Assembly: GCA_937925855.1 (NCBI GenBank)
Contig: CALAMO010000025.1
Location: 22,772 to 86,771 of the forward strand
Origin: an uncultured Thiotrichaceae bacterium
GTDB taxonomy: Bacteria; Pseudomonadota; Gammaproteobacteria; Thiotrichales; Thiotrichaceae
Direction of reading: 5' to 3'
Length of the DNA: 64,000 nucleotides
Shown here: one piece after another, positions 1 to 9,063 of the stretch
Layout: each line of letters opens with the position of its first letter
Position numbering within the stretch: position 1 is the stretch's first letter
The notes under the pieces: generated by a model
What the model was told of the DNA's origin: nothing
The model's input: only the letters and a program-made list of their open reading frames with translations
Database searches by the model: none
Translations under genes and position numbers: made by a program

Positions 1-1
1 C

Positions 2-1741
2 GCGGCATTTGAGCGTACCTCACTCTACGGTATTACCATCACCGCCAAGCGCAGCGTCAGCTATGGTCGCATCGATCCCAAAACCTGCCGCGAACTGTTT
101 ATCCGCCATGCACTGGTGTATGGCGAGTACCGCACCCATGCGCCGTTCTTTGCGCATAACGCGCAGCTCGTGTCGGCTATTGAAACGCTGGAGGCGAAGG
201 GGCGGCGGCGCGATATTCTGGTGGATGAGCAGCTGCTGTGTGATTTTTTTGAGCCGCTGATTCCGGCGCAGGTATATAACAAGCATTCCTTTGAGCGCTG
301 GCGTAAGCAGGCGGAAGCGAAGAACCCGAAGCTGCTGTTTTTAACCCGTGATTATCTGATGCAGCGTGATGCTGGACTGGAGCGCAGCGGTCAGTTCCCA
401 GACAATATTGCTGTGCAGGGCATGATACTGCCGCTGCGCTATCATTTTGAACCGAATGCTGAGGATGATGGCGTGACGGTGCGTGTGCCTTTGCTCGCGC
501 TGAATCAGCTCTCGGCGTTGCGGTTTGAATATCTGGTGCCAGGGATGCTGGAAGATAAAGTGACCGCGCTGATTCGCGGCCTGCCCAAGCAGATTCGCAA
601 GCAGTTTGTGCCCGCACCGGATTACGCGCGTGCCTGCCTGGAAGCCATAGCACCCAGTGAGACCGTGCCGCTTGTGCAGGCGGTGAGCGAGCAGCTGCTG
701 CGTATGAGTGGCACCCGCATTGACGCGGAAGTCTGGGCGCAGGTTGTGCTGGAAGATCATCTACTGATGCGCTTTGAGGTGGTGGATGATGCGGATGTGG
801 TGGTGAAAACGGGTCGCAGCTGGCAGGCGTTGCGCAATAAGGTGCAGCAGCAGGCCAAACAGGAATTGCAGCAGCAGCCCGTACAGACGTTTGAACAGCA
901 GGGGCTGAAAAAGTGGGATTTTGGTGATCTGCCGGACACGCATCAGCTCGATATGAACGGGATGAAGCTGCATGCCTGGCCCGCTTTGCTGGACACCCAA
1001 CAAACCGTTGCGATTAAGCTATTTGATAATCAGGATGCCGCCCTGCGCGCGCATCGTATGGGGGTGCTGCGGCTGTTTATGCTGGCTGCGCCTACTGAGG
1101 CGAAGGCGTTGCCGAAACAGATCGCCACGATGCAGAAATTGTGTATGCACTACGCCGCCACCGGTAAATGTGAGGAACTGAAAGCAAGTATCACGCACTA
1201 TGCGTTCCGGCAGGCGTTTGCGGATGCGCTGGATATTCGGCAGCAGGCCGCGTTTGAAACGGCGCTGGCGGCGGGGCGTAAACAGCTTTTCGCCGAGGCG
1301 CAGGCGTTGGGTCGCTTACTGGCTCCGGCTTTTGAGACTTATCATAGTGTGCGTAAGCAGCTCAAAGGGCGGGTTCAGCCGAGCTGGCTGGAGGCGTTGA
1401 ATGATATTAACGATCAGCTCGGCCATTTGATCTACGTCGGCTTTTTGGTAGAGATGGATAACGAAGCGCTGCGGCATTTGGCGCGTTACCTAAAGGGCAT
1501 TCAGCGCCGCTTGGAAAAACTGGCGGATGCGCCAGGTAAAGATCGGGCGCTGCGGGTACAGGTGCAGCCTTACTGGGATCGCTATAAGGCCTTGCGACAG
1601 CAGGTGTCGCTGGTTACACCGGAGCTGAGTGCATACCGCTGGATGATTGAAGAATTTCGCGTGTCTTTATTTGCTCAGGAGTTGGGCACGGCCAAGCCGG
1701 TGTCAGCGAAGCGCCTGGATAAGCAGCTGGGACAGCTATAG
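2..1741 (+). CDS. hrpA: ATP-dependent RNA helicase HrpA, C-terminal part (gene cut by left edge)
   Basis: The reading frame is open from base 2, so the start and the DEAH helicase core lie outside the window. The visible 579 residues match the C-terminal part of the DEAH-box helicase HrpA. The first residues contain the family sequence YGRIDPKTCRELFIRHAL, followed by the long helical DUF3418-type tail. HrpA is a cytosolic RNA-dependent NTPase linked to mRNA processing and ribosome rescue. An internal ATG at 116 opens a long frame, but conserved coding sequence precedes it, so it is not the real start. The gene ends at TAG 1739-1741 and is followed by a 111-bp gap before creD. Identification is by family resemblance of the tail. 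Confidence 0.9.
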   Translation, partial: AAFERTSLYGITITAKRSVSYGRIDPKTCRELFIRHALVYGEYRTHAPFFAHNAQLVSAIETLEAKGRRRDILVDEQLLCDFFEPLIPAQVYNKHSFERWRKQAEAKNPKLLFLTRDYLMQRDAGLERSGQFPDNIAVQGMILPLRYHFEPNAEDDGVTVRVPLLALNQLSALRFEYLVPGMLEDKVTALIRGLPKQIRKQFVPAPDYARACLEAIAPSETVPLVQAVSEQLLRMSGTRIDAEVWAQVVLEDHLLMRFEVVDDADVVVKTGRSWQALRNKVQQQAKQELQQQPVQTFEQQGLKKWDFGDLPDTHQLDMNGMKLHAWPALLDTQQTVAIKLFDNQDAALRAHRMGVLRLFMLAAPTEAKALPKQIATMQKLCMHYAATGKCEELKASITHYAFRQAFADALDIRQQAAFETALAAGRKQLFAEAQALGRLLAPAFETYHSVRKQLKGRVQPSWLEALNDINDQLGHLIYVGFLVEMDNEALRHLARYLKGIQRRLEKLADAPGKDRALRVQVQPYWDRYKALRQQVSLVTPELSAYRWMIEEFRVSLFAQELGTAKPVSAKRLDKQLGQL

Positions 1742-1852
1742 GATATCGGTCACAAATTCTGCACATCAAACCATAATATTTCCACATCCCGCGCATTAAG
1801 TGCGCACAGCCGCCGCCTATTCTGGTTGTTAAATCAATGACTGGAGTGCTTT

Positions 1853-3256
1853 ATGTCAGACCCAACACAAGTTAATCATGCGCCGCGCCCGGTGCAACAG
1901 CGCTACACCGTAAAATTTATCACGATTGCCCTGCTGATTTTATTCCTGCTCATCCCACAGGGCTTTTTGCTGAGCCTGATCGGTGAGCGGGCCAATTGGC
2001 GGCAGCAGGCGTACGATAGCATTCAGCAAAGCTGGCCAGGGCGACAGACACTGGGTGGGCCTTTGTTAAAAATCCCCTATGAGATCTCTTATGCGGCGAA
2101 GGAGCAGGTGAAAGACGACCGGGGTGGGCTGCGCGAAATTACCAAAACCCTGCGGCGTAAGGATGTCTTGTATGTCATGCCGCAGCAGCTGGAGATGCAG
2201 AGCAAGCTGGCAAGCAGCATGCGCTATCGCGGTATTTATGAAGTACCGGTGTATACCAATGATTTACAGGTCAGCGGGGTGTTTAGCACAAAGCCACTGC
2301 TGGATTTGCTGCGAGCGCACAAGGGCAAGCAGATCACGTTTGATACACCGCAGCTATCGGTGCTGGTGCGGGATCAGCGGGGTATTGCGCTACCGCCAGT
2401 GTTGCAGTGGGGTAATAGTAAGCTGGCGTTCCAACCGGGCAGTCAGCTGGCAGAGGCGTCGTCCGGCATGCATGCTAAATTGCCCGCTATCAATACTGGG
2501 AGCAGGCAGCTCATTGCGTTTGGGTATAATCTCACGCTGCGTGGCATGCGCAGCATGGATTTTGCGCTGCTGTCGGAAAACACTGAGGTGCAGCTGATTT
2601 CAGACTGGCCGCACCCCCGATTTAGAGGAGAATTATTGCCGGAACAGCGCGAGGTGACTGCGACGGGTTTCAGCGCAAACTGGCGAGCTTCTGCCTTTTC
2701 TTACAATGTGAGTGGAGCGCTGGAGGACTGCCGCAACGGTCAGTGTAATCATCTGCTGCGGCGCACGGTAGGCTTTGAGCTATTGCAGCCGGTTGATGTC
2801 TATCAGCAGTCAGAGCGCAGCATTAAGTACGCCCTGTTGTTTATTGTATTGACCTTTGTTGTGCTGATTCTATTTGAGCTATTGAAAAAGCTGCGGGTAC
2901 ATCCGATTCAATATACGCTGGTCGGGATGGCGCTGACCGTTTTTTATCTGCTGCTGATCTCCCTGTCGGAATACATGAATTTTAAGGTGGCCTATGGGAT
3001 CGCCGCGCTGGCGAATATCGGTCTGCTGACGCTGTATTTTGGTTCGATTTTACATAGCCGCAGGCTGGGGCTGCTGCTGGGAGGCGGTTTGGTAAGTTTG
3101 TATGCGGTTCTCTATATTATTTTACAGGCCGAGGATAAATCGCTGCTGATGGGGAGTGTCTTGATCTTTATCATACTGGCGATGCTTATGTTGGCCACTC
3201 GTCACCTGGATTGGTACGCACTGATGCAGCTGGAAAAGGCCAAGTCCGCTCAATAG
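1853..3256 (+). CDS. creD: CreD-family inner membrane protein
   Basis: This 467-residue protein has the CreD layout. A transmembrane helix lies near residues 22-45 (FITIALLILFLLIPQGFLL), then a large periplasmic domain beginning with the family stretch ending in GGPLLKIPY, then about five C-terminal helices from roughly residue 325. CreD is a cell-envelope protein controlled by CreBC in enterobacteria and linked to beta-lactam and colicin responses; its biochemical role is not settled. The ATG at 1853 has TGGAG about eight bases upstream. No creBC genes are in view. It is convergent with the polyphosphate kinase gene, 32 bp apart. Confidence 0.88.
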   Translation: MSDPTQVNHAPRPVQQRYTVKFITIALLILFLLIPQGFLLSLIGERANWRQQAYDSIQQSWPGRQTLGGPLLKIPYEISYAAKEQVKDDRGGLREITKTLRRKDVLYVMPQQLEMQSKLASSMRYRGIYEVPVYTNDLQVSGVFSTKPLLDLLRAHKGKQITFDTPQLSVLVRDQRGIALPPVLQWGNSKLAFQPGSQLAEASSGMHAKLPAINTGSRQLIAFGYNLTLRGMRSMDFALLSENTEVQLISDWPHPRFRGELLPEQREVTATGFSANWRASAFSYNVSGALEDCRNGQCNHLLRRTVGFELLQPVDVYQQSERSIKYALLFIVLTFVVLILFELLKKLRVHPIQYTLVGMALTVFYLLLISLSEYMNFKVAYGIAALANIGLLTLYFGSILHSRRLGLLLGGGLVSLYAVLYIILQAEDKSLLMGSVLIFIILAMLMLATRHLDWYALMQLEKAKSAQ

Positions 3257-3288
3257 GTTGTAACAGGCTGCAACGGGTGGTACTGGCC

Positions 3289-4167
3289 TTAATAGGCAAA
3301 CTTACCGTCGCGCAGCAGGTCGGCTTCCATCATCGCCACCTCGCGTGCGCCAGAAAGCACAATATCGGGATCAGGCACGTAATCCAGTGTCTGATCCTGT
3401 GGTGCGTAGGGCACTGAATTGAGAATGGTCTTCATCACATTGAGGCGGGCACGGTATTTGTTGTTGGCACGAATCACCGTCCATGGGGCGGCTGAAGTAT
3501 GGGTGCGTTTTAGCATGCTGTATTTCTGGTTAGTAAATTCATCCCAGCGCTCCTGAGCCTGCATATCGACCTGGCTGAGTTTCCACTGCCGTAGCGGGTC
3601 ATTCTGGCGGCGCTCAAAGCGACGGGCCTGCTCTTCTTGGGTAACGCTGAAGTAGAGTTTGATGAGCACGGTGCCCTGGCGCACGAGGTCTTTCTCAAAA
3701 CCGGTGACGCCCTTCATGAAGTTTTTATATTCCTGTTCGGTGCAAAAGCCGAACACGGGTTCCACCATGGCGCGGTTATACCAGCTGCGGTCAAACAGGA
3801 CCATTTCACCACCGCGTGGAAATTCACGCACATATTTTTGAAAAAACCACTGGGAACGTTCGGTTTCATTGGGTTTGCCCAGCGCGACGACGCGGTACTT
3901 TTTTTCATTCATATAGCGTGTCACCCGCCGAATAGTGCCGCCTTTACCGGAGGCATCACGACCCTCAAACAGTATAATCATGCGCCGCTGGGTCTGGTCG
4001 AGGTATTTTTGTAGCCGGATGAGCTCAGCCTGATAGGGTTTTAGGCTTTGTTCAAGCCGCCGCCGCTTAACCGCTTTTTTTGTGCGGGCGGTCAGGCGAG
4101 TCAGGGTGGCTTGTAAGGCGATATTTTCCTGCGTGAGGCGTTGAATCGTCTGTTCGCAATCGGCCAT
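3289..4167 (-). CDS. ppk2: Polyphosphate kinase 2 (PPK2 family)
   Basis: A 292-residue cytosolic kinase that transfers phosphate between polyphosphate and nucleotides. A coiled-coil-like N-terminus (about residues 1-60) precedes a P-loop fold. The Walker A motif GRDASGKG is at residues 69-76 and the Walker B/lid sequence LFDRSWYNRA is near 124-133, both diagnostic of PPK2. The single-domain length suits class I or III enzymes; the class cannot be settled by eye, so the preferred nucleotide (ADP, GDP or AMP) is open. It stands alone, convergent with creD. The divergent 412-bp gap upstream should hold its promoter. Confidence 0.93.
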   Translation of the reverse strand: MADCEQTIQRLTQENIALQATLTRLTARTKKAVKRRRLEQSLKPYQAELIRLQKYLDQTQRRMIILFEGRDASGKGGTIRRVTRYMNEKKYRVVALGKPNETERSQWFFQKYVREFPRGGEMVLFDRSWYNRAMVEPVFGFCTEQEYKNFMKGVTGFEKDLVRQGTVLIKLYFSVTQEEQARRFERRQNDPLRQWKLSQVDMQAQERWDEFTNQKYSMLKRTHTSAAPWTVIRANNKYRARLNVMKTILNSVPYAPQDQTLDYVPDPDIVLSGAREVAMMEADLLRDGKFAY

Positions 4168-4579
4168 AGCGTCTCTCTTGATGAACTGATGCAGTGTTGG
4201 TGTTGTCTTATACCCAGCGAATGCTATGAAAACGTATGGGTTACTGATTATGAAGGCGTAGACTTCTATGCTGATTACGGCGCTGTACAGGATGTATCTG
4301 ATACGTTTTTATCGTTAGTATAGCGGAATAATGGACAGAGAGTGCTGGCGCTGATAAATGTCAAAGCATGTGCTCAATGTCGTTGTATACTCTATAACAA
4401 ACAGTGCCAGGTTCGATGTAGCCGCAGACGGGTGAAAAGATAAGCCTCCCCCCTGCGGATTTCCTGGGTTTTTGTTGAGAGTGTAATCCTACTGTTTGCA
4501 TGGTTGCAGGCTTGCATACCGGAAGGGACATTCCTTTATGCGCGTTACAATAATGTAGTATTTTTTAATGGAGAGTTAA
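4168..4579. other. 412-bp gap between divergent ppk2 and ialB-like genes
   Basis: No convincing gene was found. A 60-codon plus-strand frame (4141-4323) overlaps the ppk2 start and resembles nothing known. The right half holds AT-rich sequence and the ribosome site GGAGAG at about 4570-4575 for the next gene. A promoter pair can be imagined (TTGCAT near 4512 with a weak -10) but is not convincing. No RNA gene or strong hairpin was noticed. Confidence 0.5.
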
Positions 4580-5077
4580 ATGTTTTCAACGTGGAAACAG
4601 GCCATGATGCTGGCCGCATTAGCTTTACCTGTTGGTCTAGTGCAGGCTGGCGGTAATATTCAAGGACAAAAGTACGGTGATTGGGGAGGGCAGTGTGAAG
4701 TAGGCCCTGATAATGCTCGGGTCTGTTATATCCAGCAGGTGCTGTCCAAGACCAATGAAAAAACCCCGATGATGATCACTGTCTTGGGCTACGGTAAGGA
4801 TAAAAAATTCCCAACGGCTATCTTTGAGCTGCCGAAAGGAATTGATATGAAACAGGGCATACAGCTGCGTGTCGATCGCTATAAGCCGGTAGGTTTTTCT
4901 GGCCGCTGTGATAATAAGGGCTGTCGGGCTGGGTTTACTCTGGATAATCCACTAACTCAGCAATTCAGTAAGGGCAAGCGTGCCTTAGTCGCTTTCAAAA
5001 AGCACGGCCAGAAAGAGCCCGTCATTTTCCCGATTTCATTACGGGGCGTGGCACATGGCTTGAAGATGGCGCGCTAG
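4580..5077 (+). CDS. IalB-like secreted protein (invasion-associated locus B family)
   Basis: A 165-residue exported protein. The N-terminal signal peptide ends near VQAGG (about residue 24). The mature part has the IalB pattern: YGDWGGQCEV, a cysteine in ARVCYIQQ, and the pair RCDNKGC near residues 113-118. In Bartonella IalB is linked to erythrocyte entry, but the family is widespread in non-pathogens and its molecular role is unknown. GGAGAG precedes the start by about five bases. It is monocistronic, with a hairpin terminator just downstream. Confidence 0.8.
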   Translation: MFSTWKQAMMLAALALPVGLVQAGGNIQGQKYGDWGGQCEVGPDNARVCYIQQVLSKTNEKTPMMITVLGYGKDKKFPTAIFELPKGIDMKQGIQLRVDRYKPVGFSGRCDNKGCRAGFTLDNPLTQQFSKGKRALVAFKKHGQKEPVIFPISLRGVAHGLKMAR

Positions 5078-5116
5078 GAAAGCTCAAGCAAAGTCAGCAC
5101 TAAAATCACAGCCCTT

Positions 5117-5156
5117 AAGCAGAGCTAGAGTGTGTTGCACACTTCTGGCTCTGCTT
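5117..5156 (+). terminator. Hairpin terminator after ialB-like gene
   Basis: A perfect 9-bp stem (AAGCAGAGC at 5117-5125 with GCTCTGCTT at 5148-5156) encloses a further stem of GTGTG and CACAC around a TTG loop. It lies 40 bp after the stop at 5077. No long T run follows on the plus strand, so Rho-independent activity is likely but not certain. Confidence 0.6.
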
Positions 5157-5269
5157 CATATCCACACCTGTTTTATGCCTCTTTTACGCTTCAGTGGCGT
5201 ATCGGTGCTGGCTTTTTGTGGATGGCCTTACTATGGTAAGGGTCAACCTCAGTTTGTCAGAGAAAAATT

Positions 5270-5746
5270 ATGAAACCCCGCTTTATGAACAACCGGATGT
5301 TCCTTTGGTTTGTCGATTTTCGGCATGCCATGGTTTGGTTGCGTACGTATTGGCTGCGCAAGTTTTATGGCATGCAGCTGCACCCCAGCGTGCGTATCTC
5401 GTTTAAATCACACGTCGACAAAACCAATCCCAAAGGTGTCATAATAAAAAGAGATACTGTTGTGGCGTTTAACGTCACTATTCTGGCCCATGACTGGGCG
5501 ACCGAGCGCTATGGCGCTAAAAATGACATTACGACTCGAATTGGAGCCAACTGCTTTGTCGGTTGTGGCGCTATTATTATGCCCGGTATTACGATTGGTG
5601 ATGAGGTGGTTATTGCCTCTGGTTCAGTGGTCACCAAAGATGTGCCCTCCAATTCACTGATTGGCGGTAACCCCGCAAAAATTATCCGCAGCGGTATCCA
5701 TACCAAGTCTTATGGGCGTCTGATTGAAAACGGTGCCGCGGCCTAA
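5270..5746 (+). CDS. Left-handed beta-helix (hexapeptide) acyltransferase
   Basis: A 158-residue transferase. The C-terminal half shows hexapeptide repeats (IGANCFVGCGAIIMPGITIGDEVVIASGS) and the closing signature VTKDVPSNSLIGGNPAKIIR, typical of the xenobiotic/maltose/serine O-acetyltransferase group. These trimeric enzymes usually move an acetyl group from acetyl-CoA to a sugar or small acceptor. The histidine in ILAHDW (about residue 69-74) is the usual catalytic position. The N-terminal 45 residues are aromatic and basic and may lie on the membrane. It is isolated from other glycan genes, so the acceptor is unknown. Confidence 0.8.
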   Translation: MKPRFMNNRMFLWFVDFRHAMVWLRTYWLRKFYGMQLHPSVRISFKSHVDKTNPKGVIIKRDTVVAFNVTILAHDWATERYGAKNDITTRIGANCFVGCGAIIMPGITIGDEVVIASGSVVTKDVPSNSLIGGNPAKIIRSGIHTKSYGRLIENGAAA

Positions 5747-5821
5747 GCTTAAGGGTTAAGGTGGTATTCATAGGCTTTGCCTAAGTATATACTACGCAAA
5801 ACAACCACTTAAGGATAGCGG

Positions 5822-7558
5822 GTGCGCACCTACATCAGCAAACTGCGTGGCTTTCTGGATCAGCTGCGCTTGCGGCTGGCCAGTCCTGAAGCGCTCATGT
5901 TGCTGTCGCTCTTGGGGGTGGTCACCGGCCTGTTGACCAGTCTGATTGTGGTGTCCTTTCGCTATCTGTTGGAACTGGCGCAAGAAAATCTATTTCCCAG
6001 CGGGCGTATCGATGATTTCGAGACGCTGCCGTCGCTGCTGCATTTTGCGCTGCCGGTGGCTGGCGGGTTGCTGCTCGCGCTGCTCTATCAAAGTACACCT
6101 CATCGTTATCGTCAGGTCGGTATTCTGCACGTTATCGAACGCATGCAATATCATCAGGGTGTGATGCCCATTATAAATATGCTGATGCAGTTTGTTGGTG
6201 CTGGGCTGGCGATACTGAGTGGATTTTCTGTTGGGCGGGAAGGCCCAGGTATTCATATGGGGGCCTACAGCGGTAGCTGGTTGGGGCAGCGCTTGCGGCT
6301 GCCGCATAATAGCACGCGAACGCTGCTAGCCTGTGGCACAGCGGCAGCGATTGGGGCCTCATTCAATACGCCCCTAGCCGGGATTATTTTTGCCATGGAA
6401 GTGATAGTGCAGCAATACACGGTGCAGGGTTTTGTGCCGGTGATCTTGGCGGCGGTATCGGGCACCTATATGTCGCTGGCCCTGATGGACAAGGAGCTGT
6501 TTTTTGAGTTCACGCTCTCCAGTACCAGCACCGCCTACGATTGGCCGCTGGTGATGCTATTGGGTATCAGCATTGGCATTTTGTCGGCGCTGTTTAATTA
6601 TTTGTCTATTAGGCTGACTAAAGGCGTGGCGAATTATCCGGTTTGGCTGCGTTTCAGTCTCGCCGGTTTATTAATGGGGGGGTTGGCCTGGTGGGTGCCA
6701 CAGACCATGGGCATCGGCTACGATACGGTGGATCAGGTATTGAATGCCAAGCTGGGGTTGGAGCTGATGGCGATGATTCTACTAGCTAAGCTACTGGCCA
6801 CCCTGTTATGTCTGGGGATGGGCATTCCCGGCGGCGTGATTGGGCCGCTAATGTTTATTGGTGGTTTGGCCGGTGGCGTGCTGGTGACACTGGTTTATTC
6901 CTATGATATTAGCGCGCTGATCCCGACGGAGCCAAAACTTTATCCTCTGCTGGGCATGGGTGCTATGTTTGCGGCCAGTTTACAGGCACCGTTGGCCGGG
7001 CTAACAGCCGTGATGGAGCTATCGGGCACTACAAATATTATCCTGCCCGCAATGTTGGCAATCGTCTCGGCTAGCCTAACGAATAAAGTGATCTTTAACC
7101 ATGATTCGCTGTTTCTGAGCCTGCTGCGCGCCCGTGGCCTGGATCATGTTAGCAATCCGGTGATGCAGCGCTTGCGCATGATTGGGGCTGCCAGTGTGAT
7201 GAGCCGCAGCTTTATTCTGTGTCAGGATGCTCAGCCCATCGCGGCGGCTAAACAGCTGGCCCAGCGCGGCGTACAGTGGCTGCTGATTACTGACAGTGAG
7301 CGCGAGCCAGAGCAAATGGTACGCCTGTTGGATTTACAGAGCTTTATTGAGACACATCCCGAGGTGACGACAGTGGTGCTGAGTGAGATACCAGCGACGC
7401 GCCTGCAGTTAACCCCGTTGTCGGTGCGCGCTAGCCTGCAGGAAGGGATGGATCAGCTGAAATCGAATGCGGCGGAAGCCCTGTATCTGCGGCATGATGC
7501 GGGGGGCAATATTTACGGGGTGATTACGCGAGCAGCGCTTGAAAAAGCTTATTTGTAA
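5822..7558 (+). CDS. CLC-family chloride channel/transporter with C-terminal CBS-like region
   Basis: A 578-residue membrane protein starting at GTG 5822, chosen because AAGGA lies six bases upstream. It has the CLC fold with the gate motif GREGP (glutamate at residue 140), GIPGGVIGP near 335, and the helix ending LTAVMELSGTTNIILP. The last 150 residues form a CBS-pair-like cytosolic domain, so nucleotide control is possible. Compared by eye with E. coli ClcA, the anion-binding Ser107 and Tyr445 positions appear changed (GSGIP reads VGILH; the Tyr position reads Thr) and the internal proton glutamate (Glu203) reads Val. This favours a channel-like or otherwise altered CLC. It is monocistronic. 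Confidence 0.85.
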   Translation: MRTYISKLRGFLDQLRLRLASPEALMLLSLLGVVTGLLTSLIVVSFRYLLELAQENLFPSGRIDDFETLPSLLHFALPVAGGLLLALLYQSTPHRYRQVGILHVIERMQYHQGVMPIINMLMQFVGAGLAILSGFSVGREGPGIHMGAYSGSWLGQRLRLPHNSTRTLLACGTAAAIGASFNTPLAGIIFAMEVIVQQYTVQGFVPVILAAVSGTYMSLALMDKELFFEFTLSSTSTAYDWPLVMLLGISIGILSALFNYLSIRLTKGVANYPVWLRFSLAGLLMGGLAWWVPQTMGIGYDTVDQVLNAKLGLELMAMILLAKLLATLLCLGMGIPGGVIGPLMFIGGLAGGVLVTLVYSYDISALIPTEPKLYPLLGMGAMFAASLQAPLAGLTAVMELSGTTNIILPAMLAIVSASLTNKVIFNHDSLFLSLLRARGLDHVSNPVMQRLRMIGAASVMSRSFILCQDAQPIAAAKQLAQRGVQWLLITDSEREPEQMVRLLDLQSFIETHPEVTTVVLSEIPATRLQLTPLSVRASLQEGMDQLKSNAAEALYLRHDAGGNIYGVITRAALEKAYL

Positions 7559-7841
7559 CCTTTGGGGCGTGAAATTAATTTTAGCAGCGATTGGTTTTTT
7601 GCATGCATGCCGCGACATGCTGTGTATAATGTGGGTGCAATGTTTAACCATTCTGTGCACATAAATTATGCAGAAGGCAGTGCTATTAGGGGGGTTCGGG
7701 CCTTGTTTTATATTGGAACCGAGCATCGCTGACGGGCGGTGCAATACCAGCTTGTCGGGTTAAGTAGCTGGGAATGCACGAAAAATTTAAGATTGTCAGC
7801 GTGTCATAAAAATAATAATTAAAACAATAAATGGTATAGCA

Positions 7842-8978
7842 ATGTCTACGAGAAAACTTGTTTGCTTAGCTGTGATTGCGGGATTGGGTCTGTCCGCGTG
7901 CAGCTACAACCCACGCACGACCAGTGCGAGGGACACGGTAACGGCAAAAACTAATGCTACGCTTACTCCTGGAGTTGGCGCGCTGAATTTGGCACAAACA
8001 AATACAGTGGGTTTACCGGTCATCAATCGCCCTGCACCGGTTCAGATAGCAAAGGCGCTGGATCTCAACTACGGCAGCAACAGCGGCAACGTTAGCCACA
8101 GCAGAACGCTGCCACAGGCGCAGCCCATTAGGGCAGCAGCATTGCCACGTGCCGGGCATTCCATCATCCCGCAACGCCCCGCCTCGCGCACGGCAATGGT
8201 TAGCTACAGCCATGCCCGCACTGTCCGTGGTCAGCAGAGCACCGTGCCCAGTTTATCAAGGGTTGAACTGCGTGCTATCGGCCAGCAAATCTTTGTGAAT
8301 GAAGGGGGCGGAAATATGCAGCGGCTGGTGCACTGGAACGTGGGCGAGGACTTCGCCGCGATGGGCATCGGTCATTTCACTTGGTATCCGGCAGGCCGCC
8401 GCCAGCGTTTCGGGAATACCTTCCCAGGTTTGCTCGATTATATGTCCAGCCGGGGGGTTCAGTTACCCGCTTGGTTGCGTCAGGCCCGTCACTCGGGTTC
8501 GCCTTGGCGCAGCCGGAACGATTTCCTCCGCCAGCGGAACTCACCGCAGGTTCGCGAGCTACAGGCGCTGCTATACAATACTCGGGATATTCAGGCCGAA
8601 TACATTGTCAATCGTGCGCGGCGCGCTATGCCGAAGCTGGTCAAAGCGTCTTCCAGCCACTTACAGCAACGGGTAGCACAAAATCTGAATGCGGTGGCAA
8701 ATACTCCCGGCGGCTGGTATGCGCTGATTGACTATGTGAACTTTAAAGGCGAAGGTCTAGGCAACGGCGGTTATAGAGGCCAGAGCTGGGGTTTGCGTCA
8801 GGTATTAGAGGAAATGCGTCCGAGCCAGCCGGGACAGCGGGCACTGCATGAATTTGCTGATGCTGCAATGCGGGTGTTGCAGCGGCGGGTGCGCAATTCT
8901 GATCCGCGCCGCAATGAAGCGCGCTGGCTGAGAGGCTGGAGCAATCGAGTGAATACTTACCGGCGTCCCATCGTATAA
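7842..8978 (+). CDS. Predicted outer-membrane lipoprotein of unknown function
   Basis: A 378-residue protein with a lipoprotein signal (hydrophobic stretch then LSAC, cysteine at about residue 20). Residues 20-140 are low-complexity and rich in Ser, Ala, Arg and Pro, probably a flexible linker. The C-terminal domain (about 145-378) is globular, with the ordered stretch GGGNMQRLVHWNVGEDFAAM followed by GIGHFTWYP, and later FKGEGLGNGGYRGQSWGLRQVLEEM. The GEG...WGLRQVL pattern recalls lysozyme-like folds, but no catalytic motif can be assigned, so no enzyme is claimed. A strong terminator follows the gene. Confidence 0.7.
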   Translation: MSTRKLVCLAVIAGLGLSACSYNPRTTSARDTVTAKTNATLTPGVGALNLAQTNTVGLPVINRPAPVQIAKALDLNYGSNSGNVSHSRTLPQAQPIRAAALPRAGHSIIPQRPASRTAMVSYSHARTVRGQQSTVPSLSRVELRAIGQQIFVNEGGGNMQRLVHWNVGEDFAAMGIGHFTWYPAGRRQRFGNTFPGLLDYMSSRGVQLPAWLRQARHSGSPWRSRNDFLRQRNSPQVRELQALLYNTRDIQAEYIVNRARRAMPKLVKASSSHLQQRVAQNLNAVANTPGGWYALIDYVNFKGEGLGNGGYRGQSWGLRQVLEEMRPSQPGQRALHEFADAAMRVLQRRVRNSDPRRNEARWLRGWSNRVNTYRRPIV

Positions 8979-8987
8979 GCGTGAGTC

Positions 8988-9022
8988 TGGGGAGCACAGT
9001 TTGATGCTCCCCATTTTATTTC
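8988..9022 (+). terminator. Rho-independent terminator
   Basis: An 8-bp perfect stem (TGGGGAGC at 8988-8995 with GCTCCCCA at 9007-9014) and an 11-base loop are followed directly by TTTTATTT. It closes the lipoprotein gene and could also limit readthrough from the convergent porin gene. Confidence 0.85.
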
Positions 9023-9063
9023 CTGTCTACTGTGATCCGGCATTTACTATCATGAGCCTAGGC

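Noticed and set aside
177..653. 158-codon minus-strand frame inside hrpA
   Set aside because: Shadow frame of the helicase tail with unnatural composition.
4141..4323. 60-codon plus-strand frame at the start of ppk2
   Set aside because: It overlaps the ppk2 N-terminus, has no ribosome site and its product resembles nothing known.
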